A stretch of 32,483 nucleotides of DNA from an uncultured Granulosicoccaceae bacterium (GTDB taxonomy: Bacteria; Pseudomonadota; Gammaproteobacteria; Granulosicoccales; Granulosicoccaceae), in the NCBI GenBank assembly GCA_937922945.1, contig CAKZUP010000193.1, positions 1 to 32,483 of the forward strand. Direction: 5' to 3'. How positions within the stretch are numbered: the first letter of the stretch is position 1; each line of letters begins with the position of its first letter. Both the position numbers and the translations under genes were made by a program. Under the pieces are notes generated by a model that saw only the letters and a list, made by a program, of their open reading frames with translations, ran no database searches and had not been told where the DNA came from. This document shows positions 1-6,932 of the stretch, piece by piece.

Positions 1-347
1 TGTTGCTGCTGAAAAATAGTAGCGGCCTCCGTATTATCGATTAGTACAATCCATTGCCAACTTTGATCCTCGTAAATATGTACATCGATGAATCTTCCCT
101 GGACTAATTGCACGTTAGGCACGATCAATGGGCTTGAGTCAATTGGCAACAGCCCAAAAAACAATGGGACTTGTTCATCGACAGGGCTCGCCTTATTAAG
201 ACTTACTATCTCACATAAATCATTGCTCCCCCCATAATCGACAACGTACCCTGCTCGATCGAGCTTATAGTAGGCAATGGGATTACGCCGAATAGGCACT
301 ATAGTGCGCAAATACTTTGCTACTGACTGTGACAGATTACTTCTCAC
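1..347 (-). CDS. PAS-like domain protein, 3' end outside the window
   Basis: Translating the minus strand from a GTG at 347 gives an open frame running off the left edge (about 115 residues seen). It is clearly a paralogue of the protein at 4166-4597. Shared blocks are a KLD followed by VDYGG (VIDFGG in the paralogue), P-[VI]-D-x-Q-x-P, and RFID[VI]HI...QW[IV]VLID[NS]T. From memory, domains of this type sit at the N terminus of some adenylate/guanylate cyclases and other signalling proteins as a PAS-like sensor, so the unseen part could carry an output domain; that is inference. The GTG overlaps the last nine bases of the GTPase gene at 337-858, which suggests translational coupling. No strong Shine-Dalgarno sequence is visible, so the start is uncertain. 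Confidence 0.6.
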   Translation of the reverse strand, partial: MRSNLSQSVAKYLRTIVPIRRNPIAYYKLDRAGYVVDYGGSNDLCEIVSLNKASPVDEQVPLFFGLLPIDSSPLIVPNVQLVQGRFIDVHIYEDQSWQWIVLIDNTEAATIFQQQ

Positions 348-858
348 TACTAGCCGCAGAACTCGTGTTCAACAAGGCGATTGCCAGGGCTTCAAACATC
401 TCGTTAACCCCTACATCGACTTTAGCACTGGTCTCGACCACGGTTATCGCCGTATCGCTGAGTAATTCAATACTATTGCTTAGAGTATTCCATTGATCTT
501 TGAGATCACATTTGTTTAAAACAAGAATGTAAGGTTTTGGACCGAGAGTATCCAACACTAATTTATGCAGCGAAAGCGCACTCTCGAACGTGTTGGGGCG
601 TGTTGGGTCAACAACCAATAAGTAGCCAGCCATGCCTCTGAGATAAGCTGGCAATACCGATTGATGACTGTCTTCGCCGTACACATCCCAAAGCAAGAGC
701 GCTACGTCGGTTTCAATTACAGTAAGAGTTTTTTTGTCAACTTTAACGCCGATTGTTGTGGTGTATTCTTCGGAAAACATGCTGTCAACATAACGCCTGA
801 CCAAACTGGTTTTACCAACGGCAAAAGAGCCAAGCATACAAACTTTCTTTTGCAACAC
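337..858 (-). CDS. Rab/Ras-like small GTPase
   Basis: A 173-residue single-domain GTPase with all five G motifs: P-loop GSFAVGKT (10-17), switch I threonines (33-35), WDVYGE for G3 (57-62), NKCD (115-118) and ETSAK (142-146). The spacing matches Rab/Ras/Rho-type GTPases rather than translation factors. The residue at the Ras Gln61 position is Glu, so intrinsic hydrolysis may differ. There is no C-terminal prenylation cysteine. I chose the GTG at 858, eight bases after AGAGGA, over a longer open frame reaching 918 that would overlap the upstream gene. It is the third gene of a minus-strand operon with the coiled-coil and membrane proteins, which are its likely partners or regulators (inference from context). 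Bacterial small GTPases of this kind usually work with roadblock/longin-type proteins in polarity or signalling. Confidence 0.85.
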   Translation of the reverse strand: MLQKKVCMLGSFAVGKTSLVRRYVDSMFSEEYTTTIGVKVDKKTLTVIETDVALLLWDVYGEDSHQSVLPAYLRGMAGYLLVVDPTRPNTFESALSLHKLVLDTLGPKPYILVLNKCDLKDQWNTLSNSIELLSDTAITVVETSAKVDVGVNEMFEALAIALLNTSSAASSEK

Positions 859-880
859 AATTGCTATCCTCTTCTGTCGC

Positions 881-2170
881 TTAATCGTGAACAACAACGA
901 TGTTATGACCGCCAGCAACGCTTTTTACCAACGTTTGTGCATTCTTAACCCATTGCTCGCTTATGTTACCAGTTACACGCAATCGTCTGCCTTCCAACGA
1001 TAATTCAACGCCAGTTGGCGGCGCTAGTAAAGTATGGATACGCGCCAGTACAAATTTGGGATGAATGGCTTGATACAATTCAAAATCCAATCGAACATAT
1101 TCAGGGTTAATGCCAGAGTTTGCCAATAGCTCCACAGGGTTTCTCGCCAAAGCGTCCTTCAGACCACTAACGCGATACGCCCTAAAACGTCGATCACTAC
1201 CGGTTACGACAATGCCGGGTTCTGATTCAATGTGTGCTAGAAATTCATCCCAACGATTTTTTTCAACTATGCTAAAAAGCGTCCACAAAGACAAACCGAG
1301 TGCAACAACAACTAAGCCTAGCAACCATTGTTTGATTCGAGGGTGTAACCTTTTGACCTTATTTTTCAGACTGTCGTCATGATGATCAAGAAATGCGGTA
1401 AGTTCTGCTCCCAACGGTTCGAATGCCTTGGTATCCCCTTGCCCCTGTTGCAACTCCACCGCATAGTCCATGTGAACTTTTTCGAGATAGATTTGCATTT
1501 CATCACGCAAGTGTTGTGGACCCAGCCCTCTGATCACCGCAGCAAGAACAGCAGAGGGACCCCATTCAATCCACACACTCAGCCCCCCAACTTGCAACAC
1601 GTCCAAGCCATCGAATTCGTTGGCATTAAAAGCTTCGTGAACGAACGATTGAATCGCATTCAACATACCGCTCACCATTGCTGCGTCTTGCGTAGATGCT
1701 TTGCTGGACGATACATGACACAACGGTAGACCACTTTCTTTGTCAATCAGATAAAGGTGGTCAAGTCTGTATGGTCTTTTTTTATTTTTGGAGTCAGGAA
1801 TCAACATTGATGCAATCATTTTTCTGATTGCCGGGCCTAGTATGGGAAATAGAGCGTCGGCCATGATGTCCGGCTCATCCCTGGAGGTACGGTGAAATTG
1901 CTCAACAACCACTGGTTTTAGAAAATCAACCAATTGATCATCACCCGCTAGTCTATGGCGCATCGCATTGACTAAAATTTCGCTGGTTTCTCGGGTTCGC
2001 GCGTCGGGGCTTAGCCTTTTTTCCAGCGCATCCAGCCTCCGATAAGCCTCTTCGAGCCTGTCACGGTCAGTTGAAAGCAATAGTTCACGCAGGGCTTTGA
2101 GCTCTCTACCAGCCTCAGACTGTTGTAGAGATTTCTGGTTTTTCGTTGTATCTTCTCTAGTTGTCGCCAT
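881..2170 (-). CDS. Membrane-anchored protein with roadblock/longin-like cytoplasmic segment
   Basis: 429 residues. The N-terminal half is charged and helical (about 18-125). A segment follows at about 135-240 with the pattern YLIDKESGLPL, then helices, which looks like a roadblock/longin-type alpha-beta sensor fold. One transmembrane helix lies at about 281-301. The C-terminal domain of about 125 residues should be periplasmic and ends in a BON/OmpA-like alternation of strands (LSLEGRRLRVTG). Domain names rest on pattern recognition, not a search. The ATG at 2170 is used because GGGGA lies just upstream; it overlaps the end of the coiled-coil gene by 14 bases. With the adjacent GTPase it plausibly forms a membrane-linked GTPase module. 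Confidence 0.65.
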   Translation of the reverse strand: MATTREDTTKNQKSLQQSEAGRELKALRELLLSTDRDRLEEAYRRLDALEKRLSPDARTRETSEILVNAMRHRLAGDDQLVDFLKPVVVEQFHRTSRDEPDIMADALFPILGPAIRKMIASMLIPDSKNKKRPYRLDHLYLIDKESGLPLCHVSSSKASTQDAAMVSGMLNAIQSFVHEAFNANEFDGLDVLQVGGLSVWIEWGPSAVLAAVIRGLGPQHLRDEMQIYLEKVHMDYAVELQQGQGDTKAFEPLGAELTAFLDHHDDSLKNKVKRLHPRIKQWLLGLVVVALGLSLWTLFSIVEKNRWDEFLAHIESEPGIVVTGSDRRFRAYRVSGLKDALARNPVELLANSGINPEYVRLDFELYQAIHPKFVLARIHTLLAPPTGVELSLEGRRLRVTGNISEQWVKNAQTLVKSVAGGHNIVVVHD

Positions 2171-2816
2171 CCACTTTCCCCATGGGTTGGGGTTTTTTAG
2201 TTCCAACTGTGTCCGTTGATGATTGCCCAGAGAGCTGATTGGCTACTTCACCGAGTAAACTTGACAGCGCAGAGCGATCCACGTTCTGACTACGTAGTTC
2301 GGCCAAAGAGCTCTCCACGTGCCGCATGATGCGAACGCGTGTTGCGTCTAATGATTGGTCGATACAGCGCATAGTATTGTCAATCTGTAATTTCAATTGA
2401 TCTTGCGCTATCGTCGAATTTTTTGACAACTGAGTTATTTTTTCGATAAGAGAGTGTTCGGCAGCAGCCAGCTTATTGCTGGTTAGGCTCAAGTTGACTG
2501 TATTTTCCTGTTCGAACGCGACAAAACGTTGATTTATCTGCTCCAGAGTCGTGTCCAGATTTCGCTGTAGATTACCTAATTGCTGGTTTTGGCTTTCCGC
2601 TAAACTTGATATTTGCCGCTCCAAGTCAGCTCGCATCTCACGGAGTTGCTTGTCATTATCTCGGATTTGTTTGCCAAACAGAATTTCGCGGATTTTTTTT
2701 AAGTCGCGATCTGCAATGTCAAGCGTAGGTAGTTCTGCTGAAGGCCGTCTTCCCGACACTGTATCATCCGATTCAGGATTTGAAGATGTCTTAGCCCTCT
2801 GCTTTTCCTCAATCAT
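2157..2816 (-). CDS. Coiled-coil protein, first gene of the GTPase operon
   Basis: 219 residues, cytoplasmic, with no signal peptide or membrane segment. Residues 1-35 are polar and probably disordered. Residues 36-50 carry a conserved-looking patch ending LKKIREILFGKQ. Residues 50-185 show heptad-like spacing of Leu/Ile/Val among Gln/Glu/Arg, typical of a long coiled coil. The ATG at 2816 follows GGTGGA seven bases upstream. The 3' end overlaps the start of the membrane protein gene, so the two are translationally coupled. A promoter candidate lies 30-60 bases upstream. It may be a scaffold or an effector of the small GTPase; this is inferred only from the operon and fold. Confidence 0.65.
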   Translation of the reverse strand: MIEEKQRAKTSSNPESDDTVSGRRPSAELPTLDIADRDLKKIREILFGKQIRDNDKQLREMRADLERQISSLAESQNQQLGNLQRNLDTTLEQINQRFVAFEQENTVNLSLTSNKLAAAEHSLIEKITQLSKNSTIAQDQLKLQIDNTMRCIDQSLDATRVRIMRHVESSLAELRSQNVDRSALSSLLGEVANQLSGQSSTDTVGTKKPQPMGKVDGDN

Positions 2817-2845
2817 ATCAATTCCACCAACCCATGCGCGTGGGG

Positions 2846-2875
2846 AGTATATCTGTTATGCAGGTGTTACCACAA
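2846..2875 (-). promoter_or_regulatory. Sigma70-type promoter for the GTPase operon
   Basis: On the minus strand TTGTGG (2870-2875) and TATACT (2846-2851) are separated by 18 bases. This places transcription start near 2840, with a leader of about 24 bases containing the Shine-Dalgarno sequence of the coiled-coil gene. Confidence 0.5.
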
Positions 2876-3052
2876 GCTGGCGAGCCAATATCCTGAGGTT
2901 TTCTCGGCTTACCGAATTCCTATTAAAGTAAGACAAATTTTTTTACATAGATAACCCAGTGACTAGCAGAAACCGAAGAAGCAACAAGCCGTCGCCAATG
3001 CAGTTATGTTCTGCTACAGCCGGTAGCCCATCATCAATTGATACCCGAATAA

Positions 3053-3232
3053 TCAACATACCTCATCGATTACAGACGCCATATCGATAGAGTTGTTTCT
3101 GACTGCACCCGTGATAACTAATGCATGATGTAGCGACTCGGCGCTAACACCTGGTGCGTCGGCTTCGATAAACTCACGGCTGTTCTGTGCATGGCTCAAA
3201 TGTTCGCATAGAAGCTGCTCGATCCGTTGCAC
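3053..3232 (-). CDS. Possible small protein or gene remnant (59 aa)
   Basis: An open minus-strand frame from a GTG at 3232 to TGA gives 59 residues with protein-like composition: a helical first half (RIEQLLCEHLSHAQNSREF), then a mixed half ending DMASVIDEVC. The frame stays open for about 27 codons above the GTG before a stop. No Shine-Dalgarno sequence is well placed: a G-run lies about 16 bases upstream. It could be a short gene, or the 3' remnant of a larger one. It sits just upstream of the GTPase operon on the same strand but before that operon's own promoter. Confidence 0.3.
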   Translation of the reverse strand: MQRIEQLLCEHLSHAQNSREFIEADAPGVSAESLHHALVITGAVRNNSIDMASVIDEVC

Positions 3233-3737
3233 TGAAGATTTAGTGGTGCCCCCTTTTTTATCACAGCAGTGTAGAGACTTGTCGAAAGCTTATATTAGGC
3301 TTATAACGGTAACAGCTGGCATGCATTTCAATTCACAAATGAAAGCGCACTTGTGCCTACCCAACGTTTCGAACAATCTTGATTTGCAAACTACTGTTAC
3401 ACCACCTGGCGTTTTTTCAATTGGCACAATCGCAAGCCCAGCCAACTTGCACGCCTGTTTTGGGTAATGGCAGGCATATAACATTCCTGCGTGTGATGTA
3501 CTTAGACAAAGTGACTAATTGTTAACAGGTTTCAAGTTTTGTGGTCGTTACCAATTTTAAGTCATCAGCAACGGTGACTCATAACAGACGCCATCTTGCA
3601 GGCACCAGTCGTGTTGAAACTGTAAATAGTCAGCACTATATGATTGAGCAGTACACTGCCACTATGCCAGATAATTTATACACAGTATCTTGGTTGTATT
3701 TCCAGATACTAAACACTTTCAAAGAAAGGTGATCGGC
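3233..3737. other. About 500 bp without a convincing gene
   Basis: Short open frames exist on both strands (for example 3290-3484 minus and 3541-3732 plus), but they lack placed ribosome sites and have irregular composition. The last 25 bases hold the Shine-Dalgarno sequence of the response regulator at 3738. I see no strong inverted repeat or terminator here. Confidence 0.5.
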
Positions 3738-4124
3738 ATGATCGAAGAAACTTCTGTATTAATTGTGGATGATGATGATGACATCCGCTATGCACTCTCG
3801 AAAATATTCAAAAAATGTAACTGCATTGTCAACGACGTTGCGTCAGTAGAAGACGCCTTGGATGAACTTTCTGCGAATCACTACGACATCGTTTTCTCGG
3901 ACATGTGGTTCCATGGAACAATGGGCGGTGAGGAACTATTACATACAGCTGTTCAACAGTTTGAACAAACGATGGTGGTGCTTATTTCGTGTTCAATGGA
4001 TGCCGAGCGTACCGCGCTGCTAATGTCTCAAGGTGCAGCGTTTTGTTTGCAAAAACCCTTTTATGAAGACACCTGCCTTGAAGTGCTATCAAAACTGAGT
4101 ACACTCCAAAAAAAGGCAGCCTAG
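3738..4124 (+). CDS. Single-domain response regulator (CheY-like receiver)
   Basis: 128 residues consisting only of a receiver domain. The acidic cluster VDDDDD (about 10-15) supplies the metal-binding pair, the phospho-acceptor Asp is in VFSDMW (about residue 54), the conserved Ser/Thr is in LISCS, and the Lys is in LQKPF. The ATG at 3738 follows AAGGTG at correct spacing; longer starts upstream lack one. With no output domain it probably signals by protein contact or within a phosphorelay. No histidine kinase is encoded nearby. It is convergent with the PAS-like gene at 4166-4597, only 41 bases apart. Confidence 0.88.
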   Translation: MIEETSVLIVDDDDDIRYALSKIFKKCNCIVNDVASVEDALDELSANHYDIVFSDMWFHGTMGGEELLHTAVQQFEQTMVVLISCSMDAERTALLMSQGAAFCLQKPFYEDTCLEVLSKLSTLQKKAA

Positions 4125-4165
4125 TCAACGTTCTTTTCTCATACCGGGGAAGTGTGGATGTGCTA

Positions 4166-4597
4166 TTAATTCCTACCTCTTTGAATAACCGGTTCTCTAT
4201 AGTGTTCACTCACTAAATCGTCATTTAATCGTTGTTGTTGCGCTGCCTGCCTCTTGCGCCCTTCAACCGTAGAATCAATTAACACAACCCATTGGTTTGC
4301 TGGGTCGTTAACGATATGTATATCAATAAAGCGATTTTCAGAGATATTAACGTACAAAAGCACAACGGGTTCATTCTTTGTAGATAGCATATTATTCAGT
4401 GCGGGAAACTGCGCATCTATTGGCATACCAAAGTCCAGATCGCTTAATTCAAAACGCTGCAGCTCTCCACCAAAGTCAATCACATGATGGTTTTCATCTA
4501 GCTTTAGGTACACATAGTTTTTCGTGTTACGCGATACACTGCGTAAATAGCGGAAGATCGACAGCGGATAATAAGTATGCACAACAGTCTCCGGCAT
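4166..4597 (-). CDS. Stand-alone PAS-like domain protein
   Basis: 143 residues, paralogous to the truncated protein at 1-347 (shared KLD, VIDFGG, RFIDIHI and QWVVLIDST blocks). It ends in a short charged Gln/Arg-rich tail with no output domain, so it is either a solo sensor or adaptor. It lies 80 bases downstream of the OmpR-type regulator on the same strand, so the two probably form an operon. The ATG at 4597 has AAGGA directly abutting it. A GTG five codons in (4582) has GGAG at better spacing and may be the real start. No membrane segment or signal peptide is visible. Confidence 0.65.
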   Translation of the reverse strand: MPETVVHTYYPLSIFRYLRSVSRNTKNYVYLKLDENHHVIDFGGELQRFELSDLDFGMPIDAQFPALNNMLSTKNEPVVLLYVNISENRFIDIHIVNDPANQWVVLIDSTVEGRKRQAAQQQRLNDDLVSEHYREPVIQRGRN

Positions 4598-4677
4598 TCC
4601 TTGCCAGTTAATTATTGATGGCTCAACATCGTTATCAACGGTTTAATTGAGCTCTTTGTTTTAAATGGGCTTAGCTG

Positions 4678-5379
4678 CTATTGCAAGCAAGGGTCATACT
4701 GGGCATTCACCAATCGGTAGCCGTGCCTATAGACAGATTCCAGCCGCCAGCCATCAGCATCGCGCAGTTCCATTTTACGTTTCAGCTTGTGCATATCAGA
4801 CTCAATTTTGCGCACCGACTGGTTGGCCTGCCTTGTAGACAACTTATCCATCAGTTGCTGGTAGGAAAGCACTTTCCCAAAATGCCTAAACAGCGTGGAC
4901 GCCAGCTCATATTCACCCTCTGAAAGATCGATACAGTCACCCTCCAACATAATTTGATGTAGGGTGGTGTTCAACTGGTACGGTGGATAGTTCTCGATTG
5001 TCGCTTCTCGCGCGACAGGTCGAAGCAGTCGATGAACACGCACCAACAATTTTTTCGCACTGAAGGGTTTTTCAAGAAAATCATCGGCGCCGCTGGCTAG
5101 TGCTTCCTGCCAATATGCTTTTGCCGAAACCATAAGTATTGGTATATCGTTGCTGTGGGTTTCGCGGATATGCCTAAGCATGCTTAGACCAGCTGGTTCA
5201 CCATCTATATCAACATCGAGCATTATTGCATCGAAGCTAGCGGTTGCCAGCGCTGCTTTCATGGCTTCAACAGACTCAAAGACTTCGCACCGCATGGACT
5301 GTGCGGTCAGCCATGATGTAACCGTATTGGCCTGCTCCTGATCATCTTCCAAATAAGCGATTTTTATTGGGTTACGCAT
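4678..5379 (-). CDS. OmpR/PhoB-family response regulator
   Basis: 233 residues. The N-terminal receiver (about 1-115) has the acidic pair in YLEDD, phospho-acceptor Asp in IMLDVD and Lys in FLEKPF. The C-terminal winged-helix domain (about 130-225) has LSEGEYELASTLF, a recognition-helix region SVRKIESDMHKLKRKM, and the wing VYRHGYRL. The ATG at 5379 has AAGGGA nine bases upstream; a GTG-type extension to 5403 is less likely. No partner histidine kinase is in the window, so it is an orphan here. Its neighbour downstream is the solo PAS-like protein, and upstream on the same strand is the small-ORF cluster. Confidence 0.9.
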   Translation of the reverse strand: MRNPIKIAYLEDDQEQANTVTSWLTAQSMRCEVFESVEAMKAALATASFDAIMLDVDIDGEPAGLSMLRHIRETHSNDIPILMVSAKAYWQEALASGADDFLEKPFSAKKLLVRVHRLLRPVAREATIENYPPYQLNTTLHQIMLEGDCIDLSEGEYELASTLFRHFGKVLSYQQLMDKLSTRQANQSVRKIESDMHKLKRKMELRDADGWRLESVYRHGYRLVNAQYDPCLQ

Positions 5380-5542
5380 CGTTCTTGATCCCTTGGCACG
5401 CATGTTCGGACTAACTTTCCGTACATCGCACTCTCGTTATCGTTGACTGATCCGTTTTATGGTGCCGGATTTGGGCAACTGGTTAATTTGCGATCGTTGT
5501 TCATCTCCATGTTTTATTTTTGCCAGGATGATCAGAAAATTA

Positions 5543-5623
5543 CTAATCGGGCTGAATAAGCTCAGCATTCCCTGCTAAACCTTGTATCGCCTTGATGCTT
5601 AAATTCTGGTGTTCAATTAACAT
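5543..5623 (-). CDS. Very small ORF (26 aa), doubtful
   Basis: An ATG 17 bases after the stop of the 55-aa ORF opens 26 codons to TAG. AAGGAA sits immediately against the ATG, which is too close for good initiation. It would be a fourth member of the small-ORF cluster if real. A weak hairpin (GCTGA/TCAGC, 5551-5566) overlaps its 3' end. Confidence 0.2.
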   Translation of the reverse strand: MLIEHQNLSIKAIQGLAGNAELIQPD

Positions 5624-5640
5624 TTCCTTGCATTTGCCAA

Positions 5641-5808
5641 TCACTGGTAACGTATTGGCTCACCTTTCATTGAGGGTCGTAGGTGCTTTCGTCGGGCTTC
5701 TCGATTGCGCGCTCTGTATTGAACCTGTTGATCAATACGAAGATCAAATTCGTCATCGAACAGATCCTCTAGCGCCTCGTCACTCAGGCTATTTATTCGA
5801 TTTTTCAT
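5641..5808 (-). CDS. Small hypothetical protein (55 aa)
   Basis: The minus-strand ATG at 5808 is preceded by AAGGAG at seven bases, an excellent ribosome site, and opens 55 codons to TGA. The peptide has an acidic first half (SDEALEDLFDDEFDLR) and a very basic second half (RARNREARRKHLR), with no hydrophobic segment. The motif LSD-x5-LF-x3-F resembles the start of the neighbouring 45-aa protein (LSDDEFDALFYEA). It is third in a tight series of small ORFs with 24-26 base gaps. I do not recognise the family; the charge split suggests a nucleic-acid- or protein-binding peptide, which is only a guess. Confidence 0.6.
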   Translation of the reverse strand: MKNRINSLSDEALEDLFDDEFDLRIDQQVQYRARNREARRKHLRPSMKGEPIRYQ

Positions 5809-5834
5809 TCTATATTCTCCTTACGCATCACAGG

Positions 5835-5972
5835 TTAGCTATCGGCACGGATAAATGAATAACCATGCCTGGCTTTACGAAAGAACAATTCCGGACCATC
5901 GAACGCGTAAAGAGCTTCATAAAACAAGGCATCGAATTCATCATCGGATAGTAAAATAGTGGTATTAACCAT
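5835..5972 (-). CDS. Small hypothetical protein (45 aa)
   Basis: The minus-strand ATG at 5972 follows GAGGA at eight bases and opens 45 codons to TAA. The peptide begins MVNTTILLSDDEFDALFYEA and continues with an aromatic-rich stretch (LYAFDGPELFFRKARHGYSF). It is acidic then mixed, with no cysteine. The spacing to the neighbours (24 bases upstream, 26 downstream) and the good ribosome site argue for a real gene in a polycistronic unit. Function unknown. Confidence 0.58.
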   Translation of the reverse strand: MVNTTILLSDDEFDALFYEALYAFDGPELFFRKARHGYSFIRADS

Positions 5973-5996
5973 AATATTAATCCTCGCTTTGTTAAT

Positions 5997-6173
5997 TTAC
6001 TGAGCTAATGTGGGTATCGAAGGGATATTGACGACCACGTTTCGCCTTAAACGACCTAGAATTAGAGTTTCTGACAGGTCGTCTTGCAAATAATGAACAT
6101 CGCTCACATCTACCATCGTAGATGCTGATGGGCAGTAGAGTGGTTGCACTGTATTAAAGTTTGTGTGATACAT
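5997..6173 (-). CDS. Small hypothetical protein (58 aa)
   Basis: The minus-strand ATG at 6173 follows AGGAG at nine bases and opens 58 codons to TAA. The sequence starts MYHTNFNTVQPLYCPSAST, has an acidic middle (DVSDVHYLQDDLSE) and ends with a beta-prone hydrophobic stretch (RRNVVVNIPSIPTLAQ). It has one cysteine and no membrane helix. It is the first of three small ORFs and lies 78 bases downstream of the lipoprotein gene, probably in the same transcript. I do not recognise it. Confidence 0.58.
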   Translation of the reverse strand: MYHTNFNTVQPLYCPSASTMVDVSDVHYLQDDLSETLILGRLRRNVVVNIPSIPTLAQ

Positions 6174-6251
6174 AATTGTTGATCTCCTAGTAATGTTTCT
6201 TACTTTTATTATGAGGCTGTTCAGAGCCCTTGGGCACTGAATGAAACCGAC

Positions 6252-6932
6252 TTACAGACAAGATGCAGAAAAAGACTCAGTCGCATCACTGCACAACACC
6301 GCATTGAGCACCAAAGGTGCCGCTGAGTTGTTGTTATGTTGAAACGAAAGCAACACCGATTGGTTTTGCTCGATGGCCGAACGTAGAGCGCCGCAACTCA
6401 GATCAGTACACGTGAACGCCTTGTTGCCTAAAAGGCTAAATTCGTTTGGTGCAATCTCAGTGATGCGTTCCTGGGGCTTATGCGAGGTGTAGTTAAACGC
6501 ATCACTCGATGCATTCACTGTTTCTGTTATCACATCCAGCAACGAGTATTGCTGATTCGATGTATCAGCCAATCCCAAATCAATCTCTTGGACATGAACG
6601 AGAATTTCGTAGGTAACTCCCCATTGGTAATTGAAGCCGTCAATGTGGTCGTAGAAGTAGATCCACTCATCACTACCCTCTTTCTGAACAAGATAACAAT
6701 GACTAACCTGATAGCCTTCACACTCCACCTTATGGTGTTTGATGCGTAAATATTCGAGAGCGCCCGTATTAGGTGAATCATCCGCCTGCTGTATAAGCGA
6801 TGATGGCTGAGACTCTTCAAACACGATTGTTTTAGGATTGTTTTCCTCTGACCCTGAGCTGGATGAACAGGCCGACAGAATGATAGCCGCTACCAATACT
6901 AAGCCATGTGTTATTTTAAAATTGATCATCAT
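6252..6932 (-). CDS. Hypothetical lipoprotein
   Basis: 226 residues from the ATG at 6932 (a second ATG follows at once; a TTG further up would add 20 residues before the signal peptide). A type II signal peptide ends in the lipobox LSAC followed by Ser-rich SSSSGSEE, so the mature protein should be lipid-anchored at Cys in the envelope. The mature part is mixed alpha/beta with six cysteines, two of them close together in CTDLSC near residue 190. No enzyme motif is recognised. It is upstream of the three small ORFs on the same strand and probably cotranscribed with them. Confidence 0.75.
   Translation of the reverse strand: MMINFKITHGLVLVAAIILSACSSSSGSEENNPKTIVFEESQPSSLIQQADDSPNTGALEYLRIKHHKVECEGYQVSHCYLVQKEGSDEWIYFYDHIDGFNYQWGVTYEILVHVQEIDLGLADTSNQQYSLLDVITETVNASSDAFNYTSHKPQERITEIAPNEFSLLGNKAFTCTDLSCGALRSAIEQNQSVLLSFQHNNNSAAPLVLNAVLCSDATESFSASCL

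Noticed and set aside
2551..2931. Plus-strand 126-aa open frame
   Set aside because: It lies antisense to the coiled-coil gene and its promoter; Ser/Arg/Leu bias is expected from reversed Glu/Lys/Gln-rich codons.
3290..3484. Minus-strand 64-aa open frame in the gap before the response regulator
   Set aside because: Its AGGA abuts the ATG, and its composition, with frequent Cys and no fold pattern, does not look like a real protein.
5592..5858. Plus-strand 88-aa open frame
   Set aside because: It is antisense to two minus-strand small ORFs that have proper ribosome sites, and it has none itself.
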